Source: Primula veris
Taxonomy: Eukaryota > Streptophyta > Magnoliopsida > Ericales > Primulaceae
Direction of reading: 5' to 3'
Length of the DNA: 64,000 bases
Assembly: GCA_963682055.1 (NCBI GenBank)
Contig: OY821742.1
Coordinates: 1,759,816-1,823,815, forward strand
Numbering within the stretch: the stretch's first letter is position 1; every line of letters starts with the position of its first letter. Below, one piece after another: positions 24,311 through 38,057 of the stretch. A model generated the notes under the pieces. That model was not told where the DNA came from and did not search any database. It saw only the letters and a program-made list of their open reading frames with translations. The position numbers and the translations under genes were made by a program.

Positions 24311-26059
24311 ATGTTCACTTTAGTTTCCCACACCTAGAATGGAACTTAAAATTGGGGAACTCCGTTTATGAATTTATTATTTTTTTTTCCATCAATCAAA
24401 TTAGATTGATGGACAAAAAAATAATTTTGTCTATAAAGTTTGTTGTCTCAAAATAATTTGTCTTTAAAGCATAATTTTTATTGTAGTATAACTAATTTAT
24501 AAAAATGGTTATGAAACATTTAAAATGAAATCTTGACCAAAAAAAAAGATACAATTGAAATTTTTTTTCCTTCACTACCCAATTGGAACAATATAACCAT
24601 GATAACTAATTAAATATGTTAAATTAAAAACTAGTTTACAACGTTACGGGTAACCTATGCAGCCGTAAAGTTATCCATGCGGCATCAAAATGGCTCTTGG
24701 CCTGTAGATCCAACCATCAACGAGTTAGAACCTGATGGAGTACTCAATATGGAGTTTGATTGTTATCACGTACATGGAAGGAGCTAGGACGGGACTGACA
24801 TGGCTTATAGCCACGTGCCCGTCCTCCCCTTCCAAACTAATTTTAAGACAAGTTTAAATTTTGAGTTGCTTTGGTATTGGTTAACACCGTTACACTAACG
24901 ATTGTTGAGTCCATCATACAATTAACAAAAACATACAATATTTAAAAAAAAAATTCCAAAACATACAAAGATACAATTACATGTTTTGAGAATAAAAGTT
25001 TTAATTTTTAGTTTTTGATAATTAGATTTGAAAATTTGTATGTTTTGATAATTTTTTCATTTTTTTTTTATGACGATACCAATCTGGACATTGCGTGTCG
25101 TTTTAGCAATTTCAGGCCTTTTTTTCCTCAATCAAATAGCTACCTATATTGGCCTTGAAGGTTGTTTACTAAGGCACGTATATTTCGCTACAAAATATAC
25201 CAGAACAGTAACTAGCTAATTAACTAGACGTATTTATTTTACATATACAAAACACTTTTTGCCTGAACCAACGTATATGTACGTCAAACATAAGTTTAAT
25301 TTAATGTTACCGAGATACATGAAAATACGTTATGACTTAAGTGGATAAGAATTGAACTTAATGCACATTAGTTATATATGTGCTAATGGTCTCACAAAAG
25401 AGGCTAATCACCCATATTTGAACCGCATAAATTAGACAAATGACCACTTGCCTTGATGATCGAGATTTAATATAGTTTTACTGGTCGACTCGATTGGATC
25501 TTATGTTTTCAGCTTATTCTAATTAATTGTCAGTACCGAGATACGCATTCTTTCGATGACCAAAAAAAAACCGAAAAACAAGTGGATAAACAGTAAGTAA
25601 TTACGTCTTCCCAGTCCTTGCCGGCAGGGGGAAGCTAAGTGGGGACGATCGGGTGCCACGGCACCCCCCATAATTTTATAAATCCCAAGTGACGCAATTT
25701 TTTTTTAGTACAATTTCTTTTTAGGTGTAGATTTGGCACCCCCCATAAAAATATATGTTACTTGTACATATATTTTGGCACCCCCTATTTACACATCCTG
25801 GCTTCGCCCCTGCTTTGCCGACCATTTCCCATGCAACCAGCTATATGGACAACATGAGGAAATTAAAACCAAATTATATACGCTTTAAAGTTATTAAGAC
25901 GATTGGTGAAATTTTTCTGGTGTTTTGGTATTTGCTTTTGAGAATCCAAGTAGTTTAAAATTCATTCAAAAATATTGCTAAATGATTAATTAGTTTCTAT
26001 GATTCCTATATACAGTAATAATTTGTGCGTGGAATCAAACTAGGCAAAGAGCTGTTTCT
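24311..26059. other. Gene-free intergenic DNA
   Basis: AT-rich with no supported gene. At 25615-25830 a less AT-rich patch has repeated GGCACCCCCTA-type motifs and CCTGGCTTCGCCCCTG, which resembles an end of a degraded transposon. It also starts the short 25755-25958 open frame, which I do not consider a gene. Confidence 0.4.
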
Positions 26060-28215
26060 GGAAATCACGTACGGCCGCCTGTTTGGTTTGTACCAAATTT
26101 AAAATAATTTACTTTCTCAAAGAATGATAAATTTTATAATCAAAACTGTTTTTAAATACTCTTTATTTATGTAGTTCGAATAAAGGTGTTTATCCATATA
26201 TATATATATATATAGAACTCCTTTTCTTAAGTTTTTATATTTCTTTATTCATAAATTTGGAAGGATAGTGCATGCTGCCTAATTATCAGTTAGTCGCACC
26301 AGTGAACTCATCAGTCATAGAAAGTTTTGTACGAAGATCACTTTTACTCCTTTTAACCCGTTTTTTATAACACTTTTTTTCCGTTCGAAAAATAAACCTC
26401 ATAAATGATAAAATTTGTAAGATAATTTATTAAAAATCCATATGGTCAAGAACATCATTTGATTTAAAAAGATAGTATATAAATACTAATTTGACATTAA
26501 ATATACTTTCATATTAATTTAGTGATTTAAAATTTACAATCTTCTTTTTAATATTTTCATGTTTATTGATATATGTAAAAATATAATATAAATGTATATA
26601 ATTAATATAATGATTTGTTTTCCCGTAAATCATTCTATAAATAAAGACGATAATATATTAGTCTTAATTAACATGAATAAATTTCATTCACATTTACCAT
26701 AAATATCGTTTCATTAATTAATAAATTAATTTTATATAAGTTTTTTTTAATAAATTTACCGAAATGTATGTTATGTATTATTATAACATAGATAGTTTAA
26801 TATATATGAGAGAAAGATGAGAGAGAGTATTAAATTGCATTTTTATTCATTTAAACTCTAAAATATAGTTTAATTTACATAAGAGAGATAAGAGAGAGTG
26901 TGTGTTAAGTTGCACTTTTTAACTTGCACTTTTTAACTTGTTTTTTTAAGTTGCACGTTTACCCATTTAAATGTATGTTCTCTATTAATATATGGGAGAG
27001 TTTAATTTATATGAGAGAAATAGAATGGGAAGAGTGTTAATTTTTACTTTTTTAATTTGCAATTTTACCTATTTAAAACCGATCCGAATAAAATTGCATT
27101 TTTACCCAATTCGATCCGTGACGGATCGAGTCGGGTCAAAACCCGAAAAATTAACATCCCATGCATGATTCATGTTACAATTTGCGGTGTTTGATAGTGA
27201 AATAATTAAGAGTATGGCAGCATGACATGCTTTGGGAAATTTATCATTATTTTATATGTATACTATTATAGGATTAGTTAGAGGATTCATTGATAATTGA
27301 AAAAAAGCATTTCCTTGCATATTTTTTCTATACAAAAAATATCCACATTACATGATATATCCAGTTCATCAAAGGTTTTGATAGTTAGAAATACTAAATT
27401 TAATAAAAAAAATTTATTTTTAATTAATTTTTAAATTTAGCATAGACTCATCTAAGTTTTAGTATATTTTTATTTGAATTTTTAATGTGGGTTAGTTTTT
27501 ACATATAACAATTTTTTTTTATTTTTAATTAATATATAAATTTATGATAGGATCAACTAGGGTTCTAATATATTTTTATTTAGGTTTTTAGTAGGTTGGG
27601 TTTTTATTATATTAGATATTTATATTTTGATTTATTAAATTGTAGAATTCTATGTATATTTGGAGTGATAAATATGTCTATTTTTATTAGATTATGAAGT
27701 GTGTGAGTTATGTGCAAGTTTTTTAATAAATACAATTATCACTCATTCAGTTTTTCTTAATTTGTAGTTGTCTTTTTTGTTATGAATATTTATACTACAT
27801 TAGTCATATATTTAGACTTACATGGGCCTAAAATAACAAGTTATTCATAAGAAATATCAGATGAATCATGTGATAATTTGATCACATTAATTAATATAAT
27901 AGTAACTATTATTGAAATTATGGTTAAACTTTTGTTTTCATTTAATTTACCGTTCATGTAATATGAAACATTCTATCAATATTCATCAATAGTGTTTGTA
28001 TGAGTACGACGGAACAAATTTATTTATGATTATTTTTAGTTAAACCAGTTTCTGAATATGCGAACTTATTTTATTAGGGAAGAAAGTCAAAATTTCCTTA
28101 TAATTTTGTGAGAAACCTAAACAAAAAAATAAGTCGCTATTTTACATGCTTAAGATCCTTTTTTCACTTTTTTGATCCAAAATTTATATTTTCAAACACT
28201 AAAAAAAGGTAATAC
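26060..28215. repeat. Segment duplicated at 40167-41680
   Basis: Homologous blocks are about 26060-26210 with 40167-40300 (starting GGAAATCACGTACGGCCG), 27170-27300 with 40420-40565 (motif CATGACATGCTTTGG) and 28025-28210 with 41500-41675 (motif AAGTCGCTA.TTTACATGCTT). They are collinear and in the same orientation, with much divergence and insertions. Here no F-box coding sequence precedes the segment. At 26800-27070 it also has three degenerate copies of an AGAGAGA...AAGTTGCA unit of about 110 bp. Confidence 0.65.
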
Positions 28216-28271
28216 ACAGTTTTTCCAATGAAAATCTAAATAAGCTAAGGAAAATATCACGTTGTAAATAG

Positions 28272-28651
28272 GAGTCCAAATCTTCTACCCCATTTTTCTA
28301 CCCCTTTCGTGCCCCCTTACTTATTTTATCCAAAAAAAAATTCTAAAAAACTTGAAAAAAATTGTACAATTACTATAATACATGTATCAATACATTCCAA
28401 TAATTATTTTTAAAAGAAAATCCACACAAAATTTGTTTTGGAATAAATGTATAAATTAGTGTAAATTAAACATTGAATATTAAAAAAATTGTCTAAAACA
28501 ATATTATATTCAAATGTTTTAAAATTTGAATACAATATAATATAAACGTTTATAAAATTGCGGTATAAGTTGTGAAAATTTAAAATTTGAGTAAAAATAA
28601 TTAAGGAGGCACGAAAGAAAATAGAGAATAGGGGGCAGAAAATTTGGACTA
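28272..28651. repeat. MITE with GAGTCCAAAT ends, copy 2 (Mutator-like)
   Basis: 380 bp. The left end GAGTCCAAATCTTCTACC and right end AAAATTTGGACTA are inverted, and inner parts such as CTTTCGTGCCCCCTT match GGAGGCACGAAAG at the other end. TGTAAATAG flanks it on both sides (28263-28271 and 28652-28660), a perfect 9-bp duplication as made by Mutator-like transposases. No ORF. Confidence 0.75.
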
Positions 28652-28660
28652 TGTAAATAG

Positions 28661-31312
28661 TCCATGTTGAAATAGGAAACTTTTTGGGTTGGTGTATATT
28701 ATAAATATATGCAGTATAATAAATTAATAATGTCTCTCCTTCTTCTAATTCGTCTTCTGGTTTATCTCAATTGATTAAGGTAAGGTGTGTGCTTCTTTAT
28801 TTTTTTCAATCTCCATAGTATTATTTTTTACATGAGTCAATGACAAGCCACATATATTGTATCCAAGTGAAATAGAAATACCTACGAAGTCAATAATATT
28901 CATGAAATCGTTATGATTAAGTTCGTTTAATAAATTTGTTGTCTGTTTTGTTTTGGATATTAAAAATTCTAATTCTATGGAATAATTTTGTTAGCTTAGA
29001 CGTGTGTACTATAATTTACATGTCTCTATTGTACTTTACTTAGCTTTTATTTGAATCAATAACTTGTACGTGTGTCAAAATGTTATCTTGTTTTTTTTTT
29101 CAAAGAAAACCAATTTATATTACAAATGTATTTTTTATCGACAACTTTTTTATGTGAAATTTTAAGCTTATGGGCAGATCTTAAATAGTAAGATAAATGC
29201 GGTTGGTTTTATTGGTATCGATCTAAGATTTTATATGGTTATATATAGTAACAAATATATAGTTGTTAACCAAGGTAAAACTTGAAGGTAATATTAAGTC
29301 TGGCTTACTAATATTATGGCAAATAAAAATTGAATTTATTGAAGTATTATATGCAGTAGTGTGTATCTTTCTTCATATTCGTTTTCTGGTTTCATATTTG
29401 ATTGTGGATTCATGTTTCTTTCCTTATCATTATTTTATTAAATTAATCATGTACTACTAATATACCCAGGTTATTATTTGTGAGATTGTGTTGTATTATT
29501 ATGTTAGGGTGTACCTTGAATCCGGACAGACTAGCTGATCGGTCCGGTCTTGAAACGTATATCAGGTTGGGTTAGTGTTGAAAAATATTGAACCTGTTTT
29601 TAATGGTCTGAGTTAGGGTTAACTTATTAAAATTCAGACCAGAACAATTCGGACCAAACTCTTGAATTCGTTTCGGCCAGTTGGAATTGAAGTGTTAAAA
29701 CCGTACCAACCCGTTGATAATAAATGTTAAAACACAAAATTAAATAACTCCTATTATTTCAATACTATTTTTTGATGTACATATGAACTAGTATTATTAA
29801 AGTAAAAGATTTCTAAAATAAGTAACACTTTGAATCTTTATGAACAATCTTTAAAATAACTTGGCCGATTCGTTTATTTATGTAGACATGAACTTCATAT
29901 TTTTCTGAGTTGTAATGGTATTTCTATTATTTAGTAGTTTATTTATTTAGGAAGAAACTAAAGTCTTACATACTAAAAAGAATCACTTGTTTTTTGAGTT
30001 AACTTTAATTGGGATCCGTATACTTTTAAAAAGTGAGGGTGGGGGGAAATTTGTATTAATTAAATCTACAAATACTAAATAAATTTGTAGGTAACACTTT
30101 GGGGGTTAATAAAATGAAACAATACCATTGGGAAGTACTATCCTGTTTTTAGTAGATATCAATGACTGAATAAACTTAGTTTAAAACTATACGGACCATT
30201 ATTATCTAATAGAGAGGTAAAGACGTGTAATCAACTTAGGACACATTTTTACCAAAATTTAAGATTTCTTACTTTATTCTCTAGTATATCTCTTCTGAGT
30301 TTTTAAAACAAATTATTGCTTAAAAACCCTCTAATTTTACAAATTATATAAAAAAAATACTAATACATTATATAATAACATCATGCACGGTTAAAAAAAT
30401 AAGTAATTTCTAATACCCATTATTACTCTCCCCTCTCTCTATTCTCTCTGTCTTCACTTTGATTTGTAGAAATTTCTGACTTTATTTCTCAGGTATATTT
30501 TTTATATTTTAATATTATTTACGCTTTTACGTTTGTGTATCCTTTTGAAATTTTATAATTAGTTTACACTTAATTTATATTTTTAAATTGCACTGTCTTT
30601 ATAAATAGGTTGATAAATACAAATTTTAACACACCAAATTAAACACGCGATACATCATGCATCGCGTGGGCGGGGTACGCTAATATATTATAGAAGTAGT
30701 TCTGGTTTCGCTCTATTGATTCATTGAGGTGTGTACTTCTTTCTTTCAATCTCCATGATATGCTAGATTAATTAATTTATGGTGGATTGATCTTTCTTTC
30801 CTTACCACGATCTTATTAAATTAATCATGTACTACTAATATACCCAGGTTATTATTTTGAGATTGTGTTGTATTATTATGTAGGGGTGTACCTTGAATCC
30901 GGACAGACCATACAATCGGTCTGATCTTGAACGTATATCATGTTGGGTTAGTGTTGAAAAATATTAAACCTATTCTTAATGGAAATCACGTACGGGCTGC
31001 CTGTTTGGTTTGTACCAAATTTAAAATTATTTACTTTCTCAAAGAACGATAAATTTTATAATCAAAGATGTTTTAAAATAGTCTAATTGGGGTCCGTATA
31101 GTTTTAAAAAGTGAGGGTGGGAGGCAATTCATGTATTAATTAAATCAACAAATACTAAATAAATTTGTAGGTAGCACTTTGGGGGTTACTAAAATGAAAC
31201 AATATCATTGGGAAGTACTATCCTGTTTTTAGTTTAAAACTATACGGACCATTATGTAATCAAAGGTTTACCAAGTCAAATTTTAAGATGGAGTAGGAAA
31301 CAATTTTATTGT
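28661..31312. other. Gene-free DNA with an internal duplication
   Basis: No gene is visible. Stretch 29462-29600 (GTGTACCTTGAATCCGGACA) recurs at 30840-30980, and 30009-30200 (GGGTTAATAAAATGAAACAA) recurs at 31085-31255. Between the two recurrences, at 30981-31080, lies a copy of the GGAAATCACGTACGG repeat, so the second half is a mosaic. Confidence 0.55.
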
Positions 31313-31535
31313 TGTTGTAAGATATTATTGGACTATTGTGCTTGTACTTTATGGGCTCAAGTGAGCTTATAACCCTACCCCTCTATCTATATAAAGAGGG
31401 TTAGTGGTCTTGTATTTGATGTTCATTCATGCATTCTGATAAATAAAGTCTTCCTTATTGTTGTCTCCCGTACCTCTCTCTATATCTATACATATCTCTA
31501 TATATATCTATAACGAGTTAATATGTCACACAACA
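31313..31535 (+). repeat. 5' LTR of Copia B
   Basis: TGTTGTAAGATATTATTGG to CACACAACA. TATA-type box TATATAAAGAGGG and AATAAAGTC polyadenylation-type motif. Confidence 0.95.
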
Positions 31536-34500
31536 CGTTATCAGCACTTTGCTCGTGAAGAATAAGATATACGCTCACGGATATTGGAGATTTTTGGTAA
31601 ACGGACGAATATTGGTTATTTATAAACCTTGAGGTTTATCCGGGTTTTTAGGGTTTTGCTATATCGACCTTCATCAACATACCGTGCATAAGGTACCGAA
31701 TTCAAAACTTAATTTATTCCATATATGTGATCGCACGTATTATTTTATGGATAACTAAAACATGATAAATATCTCGTAGTATATAATCCATGCGTATTAG
31801 AGTTTGTTACTTGTATGGATAACTATATATGATCGTAACACACATATTGTTGATTAGAAAATCATATTTGTTGATAAGATCATACATAATAACCCAAATC
31901 ATGTAATTGTAAAACATGTATTAATCTGTCGGATTAAATCTGCAACAAAATGAAACGTATGTACTGATTTGTAATTCTCTGAAAGTTGTAAACTATTCTG
32001 GAAATTACTCAAGGACTAAACTGAAACTTGTCTGAAATTATGGACTGAAGCAGTAATAATGCTGTAAATAGATATATAGTTTGCTGAAATTACACGGATA
32101 GTCCCTGTAGTATATTACATGTATAAAAACAGTATATATGTGTTATAAAAGTCAATATTCGGTCTAAATATTCACCCACATGCATATATATATTTATTAA
32201 AAAGCCAAGTGAATAAAAATTGCATGTTAATTGAATAAATTGATATGTTTCCATGTATATTTAACCACTTTGCATGTTAAAAATTACCATATATAGAATT
32301 AATTGGTAATTAAAAATATATTACTTGCTTGCATGTTAAAACTACCATGTATAGAATTACTTATATGACAATAAACCGTAGATAATTGATTGATATAAAC
32401 TTAGCATAATCAACATATCTTTTGATATTACCATAGATATAAATATACCATATGGCAGTTAATTGTTTGATTTGATTTGATTTGGTATGATATAATTTGT
32501 GTCATTGATAATCCTGAATTGATTTAGTTTATCACCAAATCTACTGCATGATTAGATATATATCATGAATATATTTTATACTGTCTTGTATATATATGTG
32601 GTTATCTAGAATAGATATACGTGTTATTTATTGCCATGAATGGTAGAATTGCGAAATCATATATATTCACATTTAAGTTGGAAAAATTATGAATCTTCCC
32701 TAAATAGGCTCACCTATTTGGATACGATGTCTAGGAAAGATATAGGCAGAAGTCGATATCCTAATGAGGTCGGGTTTTAAGTGGCATTCGTGCCCTTCAC
32801 CCTCACCGTCTTTCCTGGTCGTTTTTCAAGTAGAGCTACCGAAAGGAGTTGACTAAATAATAATTTCCCCTAGTCTGTTTATATAGTGATGTATGTTTCG
32901 CCGAATTGGTGTCTCAGTATCGACCCGTCGTTCGATCAATGAGAACAAATTCACATTAAAAGCAAAACTAATGTTTTCGAACCTGTCGTTTCGAAAAAAA
33001 AATTTGTGCTTGTGCAAACCATAAACATATAAACCAGTCGTTTTATATGATAAATAATCCAGAACTCCCAACACATATTGGATGCCATCTATGATGAGAA
33101 AAATCGTAAAACATACTTGCGAAATGACTGTTTAAACGTTGATTTTAATCCGTCACCACATGTTACTCACCCTGATGTGTGAAAAATGTGATGCCCAATT
33201 TTTTTTGGATGCCATCTTTGATGAGTAAAACACGAGTTTGTTGTTACTAGCGAGATGAAAGATAAGGCGTTGATGATATTCCGCCGCCACATTTGAGACG
33301 TGATGACATCTATGGTGAACAAATGTCTGAAATTGACATATTGGAGCAATCCTTCACCAAAATACTAGCTTGGAAATTGTATTCCATAAGCTGTATCGTG
33401 AATTTATATTCACCATGTTCCTTTATCGCCCATATGTTATTGGATAAGAAAAATTACCCCGGTGAGTAGTTTTAATCCTATTGGGTCAATGGCGAATTGT
33501 TTGCCTGATATTAATGCTCTTCGTGTATAATTTTTTTTCCACGAATCGAGAACCGAGACAAGTGCTATTTGTCTCGAACTGTCGTGATCCCGATGAATCG
33601 CTTAGCCAAGAGAGATTTTAGACAATCGTCAAAATTGAAAACCTGTGGCTCCAAGACAGTAATTTAAAGGAACAATATGGCCCGTTGTCACAAAGGAAGA
33701 GATAATGCTCAATGAGGCAACTCTATGCTATAAAGACAAAGGTCATGCACGGTTACTCCTTAAATAGTTTAAAACTATTATAAAGGTGAAAAAAACGATG
33801 CTAATGTGGTTAAAGCTAACTGAAAGGAAATTTTTGAGACCCCCGATTTTGTGGCTCAAATGAGTTTGATACCTTTCTTTATTGATTTTGATAAATCATT
33901 GAGCCATTTTTTCGCTCATTTGGATTATTATTTTTCCATTTGGACCATACTTTTGGATTATGGTTTGCCTGTTTACGAAATTTCTCGAAATAATTTAAAG
34001 TGTTTTGAGCAAATTCCTTTGACAAATGTGACCAAACTTTAAAAAATTTAGGCAATACTTGTGGGGTAGTTGATTTTTTTGGAAATAGTGGGTAACAGTG
34101 TACCACATAATTTCACCAACTATTTGCCTAAAAGAGTACTCAGTGACAACGATTCTGGACCTGTCATTCCAAAAATCGAAATCTTTGGTAAAACCAAATT
34201 GATTTGTCAAATATGAGGTCTTATACTCATGTAGGTTCTGCCGTACCTTGTTGAGTTATAAAATATTCGAGAAAACCAGTGTTATCTGGTAATAGCTCAT
34301 GAAAAAAAAAAAATTCTTTACATAGCCTCCATTCAATACGACCAAAAGCGTATTTTAGAGGAGTTGAAATGTCTTTCAAGTGGTTGCTACCACATTCTTT
34401 AAAGCATTTAAAATTACCTTATCATTTCGCCTGTCGTCGAAATGATGAATGATTTAAATGCTAAGACATGATTGTCTGTACTATCATTCGCCTGTCGTCG

Positions 34501-34939
34501 ATTGATAAGAGCATTTTGATATTGTGGCATTGACCGGATGAGATATTCCCGGGTCAAAAGACGATGCTTGATTTATAATCGCATCGCATTTGGATTCTCT
34601 CTGAGAATATATTTCGTAATTAATCCGAAATTTATGCCACTAATGCTCACTTTGAAAAACTAGTATGTGTAAAGATCACGAAAAGAACTCGTAGAATTCT
34701 TGTAAAGAATTGAAGGAGTTATTGTAGACTTATCCAACCATAAGACGGACCATAAATATAAATGGTTATGGTTGATGCATCGACAATAAGGTCACATGAT
34801 TATTGTTGTCCACAGAAATGCAGCATTTCCTAAACTTCTAGCCCTATCATTAAGTTGATGGCTCATGATTCGGATTATCCTGAAAAGTCTAGTTGACTTG
34901 ATAATTCCGAAGAGTAAAAAATCGAAATTTTGATTTGAA

Positions 34940-37030
34940 TTACTTGAGTTTGGAAATTCAAATTGAACATCCTGTCGATTATGTTCAGACCCAAATAGAC
35001 TCACGGAAAGTTTGATGATGCGACTGCAAATGATTGCACGCATTTATTGGTCTTGCGCACCAAGATTTATATTTCCGTGTGGGGTTATGCTATTTTGCTG
35101 CATTGGTCCGTTATGAGGCCCATAGACACTCAAACACCATATGCGTACCAGCTGGTTACTGGTTATGAGCCAGAAGTCTCATATTAACGCGTGTTTAGAG
35201 TGATTAATTAATATTTTGATTGAGCCGTTCTAGCGTTCAAAATATGGACCTATGAAGGGGACATAAGTCGATTATGAATCTTCTGCCTATCATTTGATAG
35301 AGTAACCTTGGCAAGCGATCTCTTTACCGCATGATATGCGAAAGTGACATCACTAAGACTGTTCTCCCCGTCGTTAGGGGGAGATTTGTATGTTACCGTT
35401 GATAAGGAACGACGTGAAGTAACGTGGCATAACCCACTCAGTCTTAGCTTGATCCCAAAACTGCACTTAGTGATAAGTAAGTGCATAGACTCCCTCAAGT
35501 CTAACTAAATGCCAGACGCATTTAATGACTTTATGAGATGTCACGAGATCATTTATACCTGCTGCAAAATGCTTGCAAGAATAGACGTCCCTATCGGACG
35601 CCGTGTTCCTGTCGTAACACGTTGCTTTGGCCGAACCCGCCAAGCAAAGGACGCTGTCGTCGGCCGTCAGTCTGTCGTCCTTCCCAAGATATGAGGAAGT
35701 TGACCGGTTCTTAATTCGTTCAGCCCCAGAGGTGGTGAACTGAAACTCGTTTGTTGCACGAGATTATAAAGGATCAAGGAGATGTGTGATTTCCTCCTCA
35801 TCCTAAGAATCTCGAAATATCTGTCGATCATGATATCTTGGACGATATTGAAGCGAAACGAGACTGTCATTGATTACTTGTTCATATATTCGGTGACGAC
35901 TGATAATATGAACAAATTATGACAGAGAACCATGTACCGTTGCCTGAAGTCAACGTAGAATAGACTGTACTAATGGAAACTTGCAATCCAAGTAGACTCC
36001 TTAGCGAAAGTGTGTTCGGACCTGTAGTTCCAACACCACCAATGTTAAACGAGTTCGTTTATTTGGTTATTCGTAAGGAAAAGTGATGAGAATAATGAGA
36101 TTGTAGAATGCTCGCCTAGTAGCGCAAGGCTTCTCTCACACCTTGGAATTGATTACGAGATGGTTGATTTCCTCGTAATGGACATTATAACAGTCCCCTA
36201 CTTTACCAGTTTAGTAGTTTCCGACAAAAATGAGTATGCAGCCATGAATGTGGTCACGGTTTTATCTCTATGGGGATTTAGACAAAGAGATATAGATGAA
36301 GGTCCCTGTGTGACTTCATGTGCTTAAATCAAGTAGTTTCTGACCACGGAACACGATCTCAATTGACTGAGACGTTCACTATATGGATTAATATAATCCG
36401 AGCGGATGTGGTATACCGCCTAAGTGAGTACTTGATTAGCTTGGGACACTTGAACAAGTATTATGCCCTTGCGTGTTTTATTACGCGATCCATTTTTGGA
36501 TTTGCCTTCGAGATGAAGGATTTTGGGAAGACACGGTAGTGACTCAACCTGATGATTGAGTCCCGTAAATATTGAATCTAAGTCCATGATTCAGACTACA
36601 CCCAGAAGGTGTTATGACGTTTTAGTCATCATGACGCTAAGTCGTCAGATTCTCCCATGATCGTTCGATCACTAGACATTGATATAGACTCAGTCCGTCC
36701 CTGATGAGACGATGAAGAGATATTGAACCATAATGTTCATATCTAAGTACAATAAGCGCATCATTGTATTTGGTCTAATGTGCTAGGACGAACATCTCGT
36801 CTGTTGTGAATGGTATAGCTCGACACAACATCGCGCTAATACGCTGCCATCGAAATGGCACTAAAGACATTTTCCCATTACCTTAAGGTAACTGCGGATG
36901 AGGGCTTGTCTTATCCCATTTTGCGTCATCGAGTGTACCTACCCCCTTTGGTACTCGAATTAACGCAACCATTTTTCGGTTATACCGATGCTGGTTACTT
37001 ATCAGACCCGCATAAGGGATATTCCTAACA
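34940..37030 (+). pseudogene. Broken pol region of Copia B
   Basis: EHPVDYVQTQ, then a one-base loss; PYAYQLVTGYEPEVSY; MPDAFNDFMRCHE and VPIGRRVPVVTR; RLSEYLISLGHLN; FGFAFEMKDFGKTR followed by TAG; and YLSDPHK in the RNase H part. As in A, the YVDD block between FGFA and FEMKD is absent. Not translatable as a polyprotein. Confidence 0.85.
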
Positions 37031-37309
37031 TGGTATGTCTTTGTCATTAGGAATAAGGCGATATCTTGGAGGTCTTGGAATGACTCCAAACGAATCACTC
37101 CGATCTCGTGCTCTATGAGACGACTAGAGAGTATATATGGCTTCGAGCTAGTATTAGTCATATTTGAATTACATATGTTCTGTCTCACGATCCAAATAAA
37201 ACACTTTTCATAGAAGACAACTTGTTGTTATTGATCAAGAGAGACATCACTACATTATGTTATTTAGCATTTCTCGCCGAAATTAATCTTCACAAATGAA
37301 GTTTAAGAG

Positions 37310-37985
37310 CATCCAGTTGAATGCTCGTTCTATTCCACGTTAGATTTTCTTGCATCCAGTCGTATGTAAGTAAATGAGGCATCCAGTCGAATGCTCGTAC
37401 TCTTTCTTGGAATATGAAATCTTTGCACCCAGTCGTGTGCAAGTGAGGGGGAGCATCCAGGTGAATGCTTATTGCACTAATTACTACTTAGTCGAAATCT
37501 TCGCACCCTGTCGTGTGCAAGTGAGGGGGAGCATCCAGTCGCATGCTCGTGTACTTTTTTTTGTCCTTAGACCAATGTTTTTTCCCACTGGGTTTTCCTT
37601 GGCAAGGTTTTTAGTGAGACACGTTCCCATCATATCTCACTTAAGATTGCCGAAATTAGGGGGAGTATCCGGTTGTATACTTCTTACCACTGTGTACTCT
37701 TTTGTCCTTCGACTAGAGGTTTTTTCCCACTGGGTTTACTCTAGCAAGGTTTTGATGAGGCACCTGTTTTGTGGTTGATCCCCTACTACTACCATTGTTG
37801 CACTCTTTTTCCTTCGATCAGAGATTTTCCCATTGGGTTTGCTCTGGTAAGGTTTTGATGAGGCACACTGTTTTGTGATTAGTTACTTACATGATATTTC
37901 GGCCTATATCATTCGGCTACACAGTTTCTCCTAGGTAGCGGTTTTGTCCCACACTGGGTTTTCCGTCCCTAAGTTTTTTATGTGT
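37310..37985 (+). repeat. Tandem modules in the 3' non-coding part of Copia B
   Basis: The same two module types as in A: GCACCC.GTCGTGTGCAAG plus GGGGGAGCATCC, and CCCACTGGGTTT plus GGCAAGGTTTT. They lie directly upstream of the polypurine tract. Confidence 0.75.
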
Positions 37986-38057
37986 TTAGCATTGCGAATG
38001 AACTCGACTCAGATCGACTGCATGAAGACGAAGAATTCAAGACGTCCAAAGGGGGAG

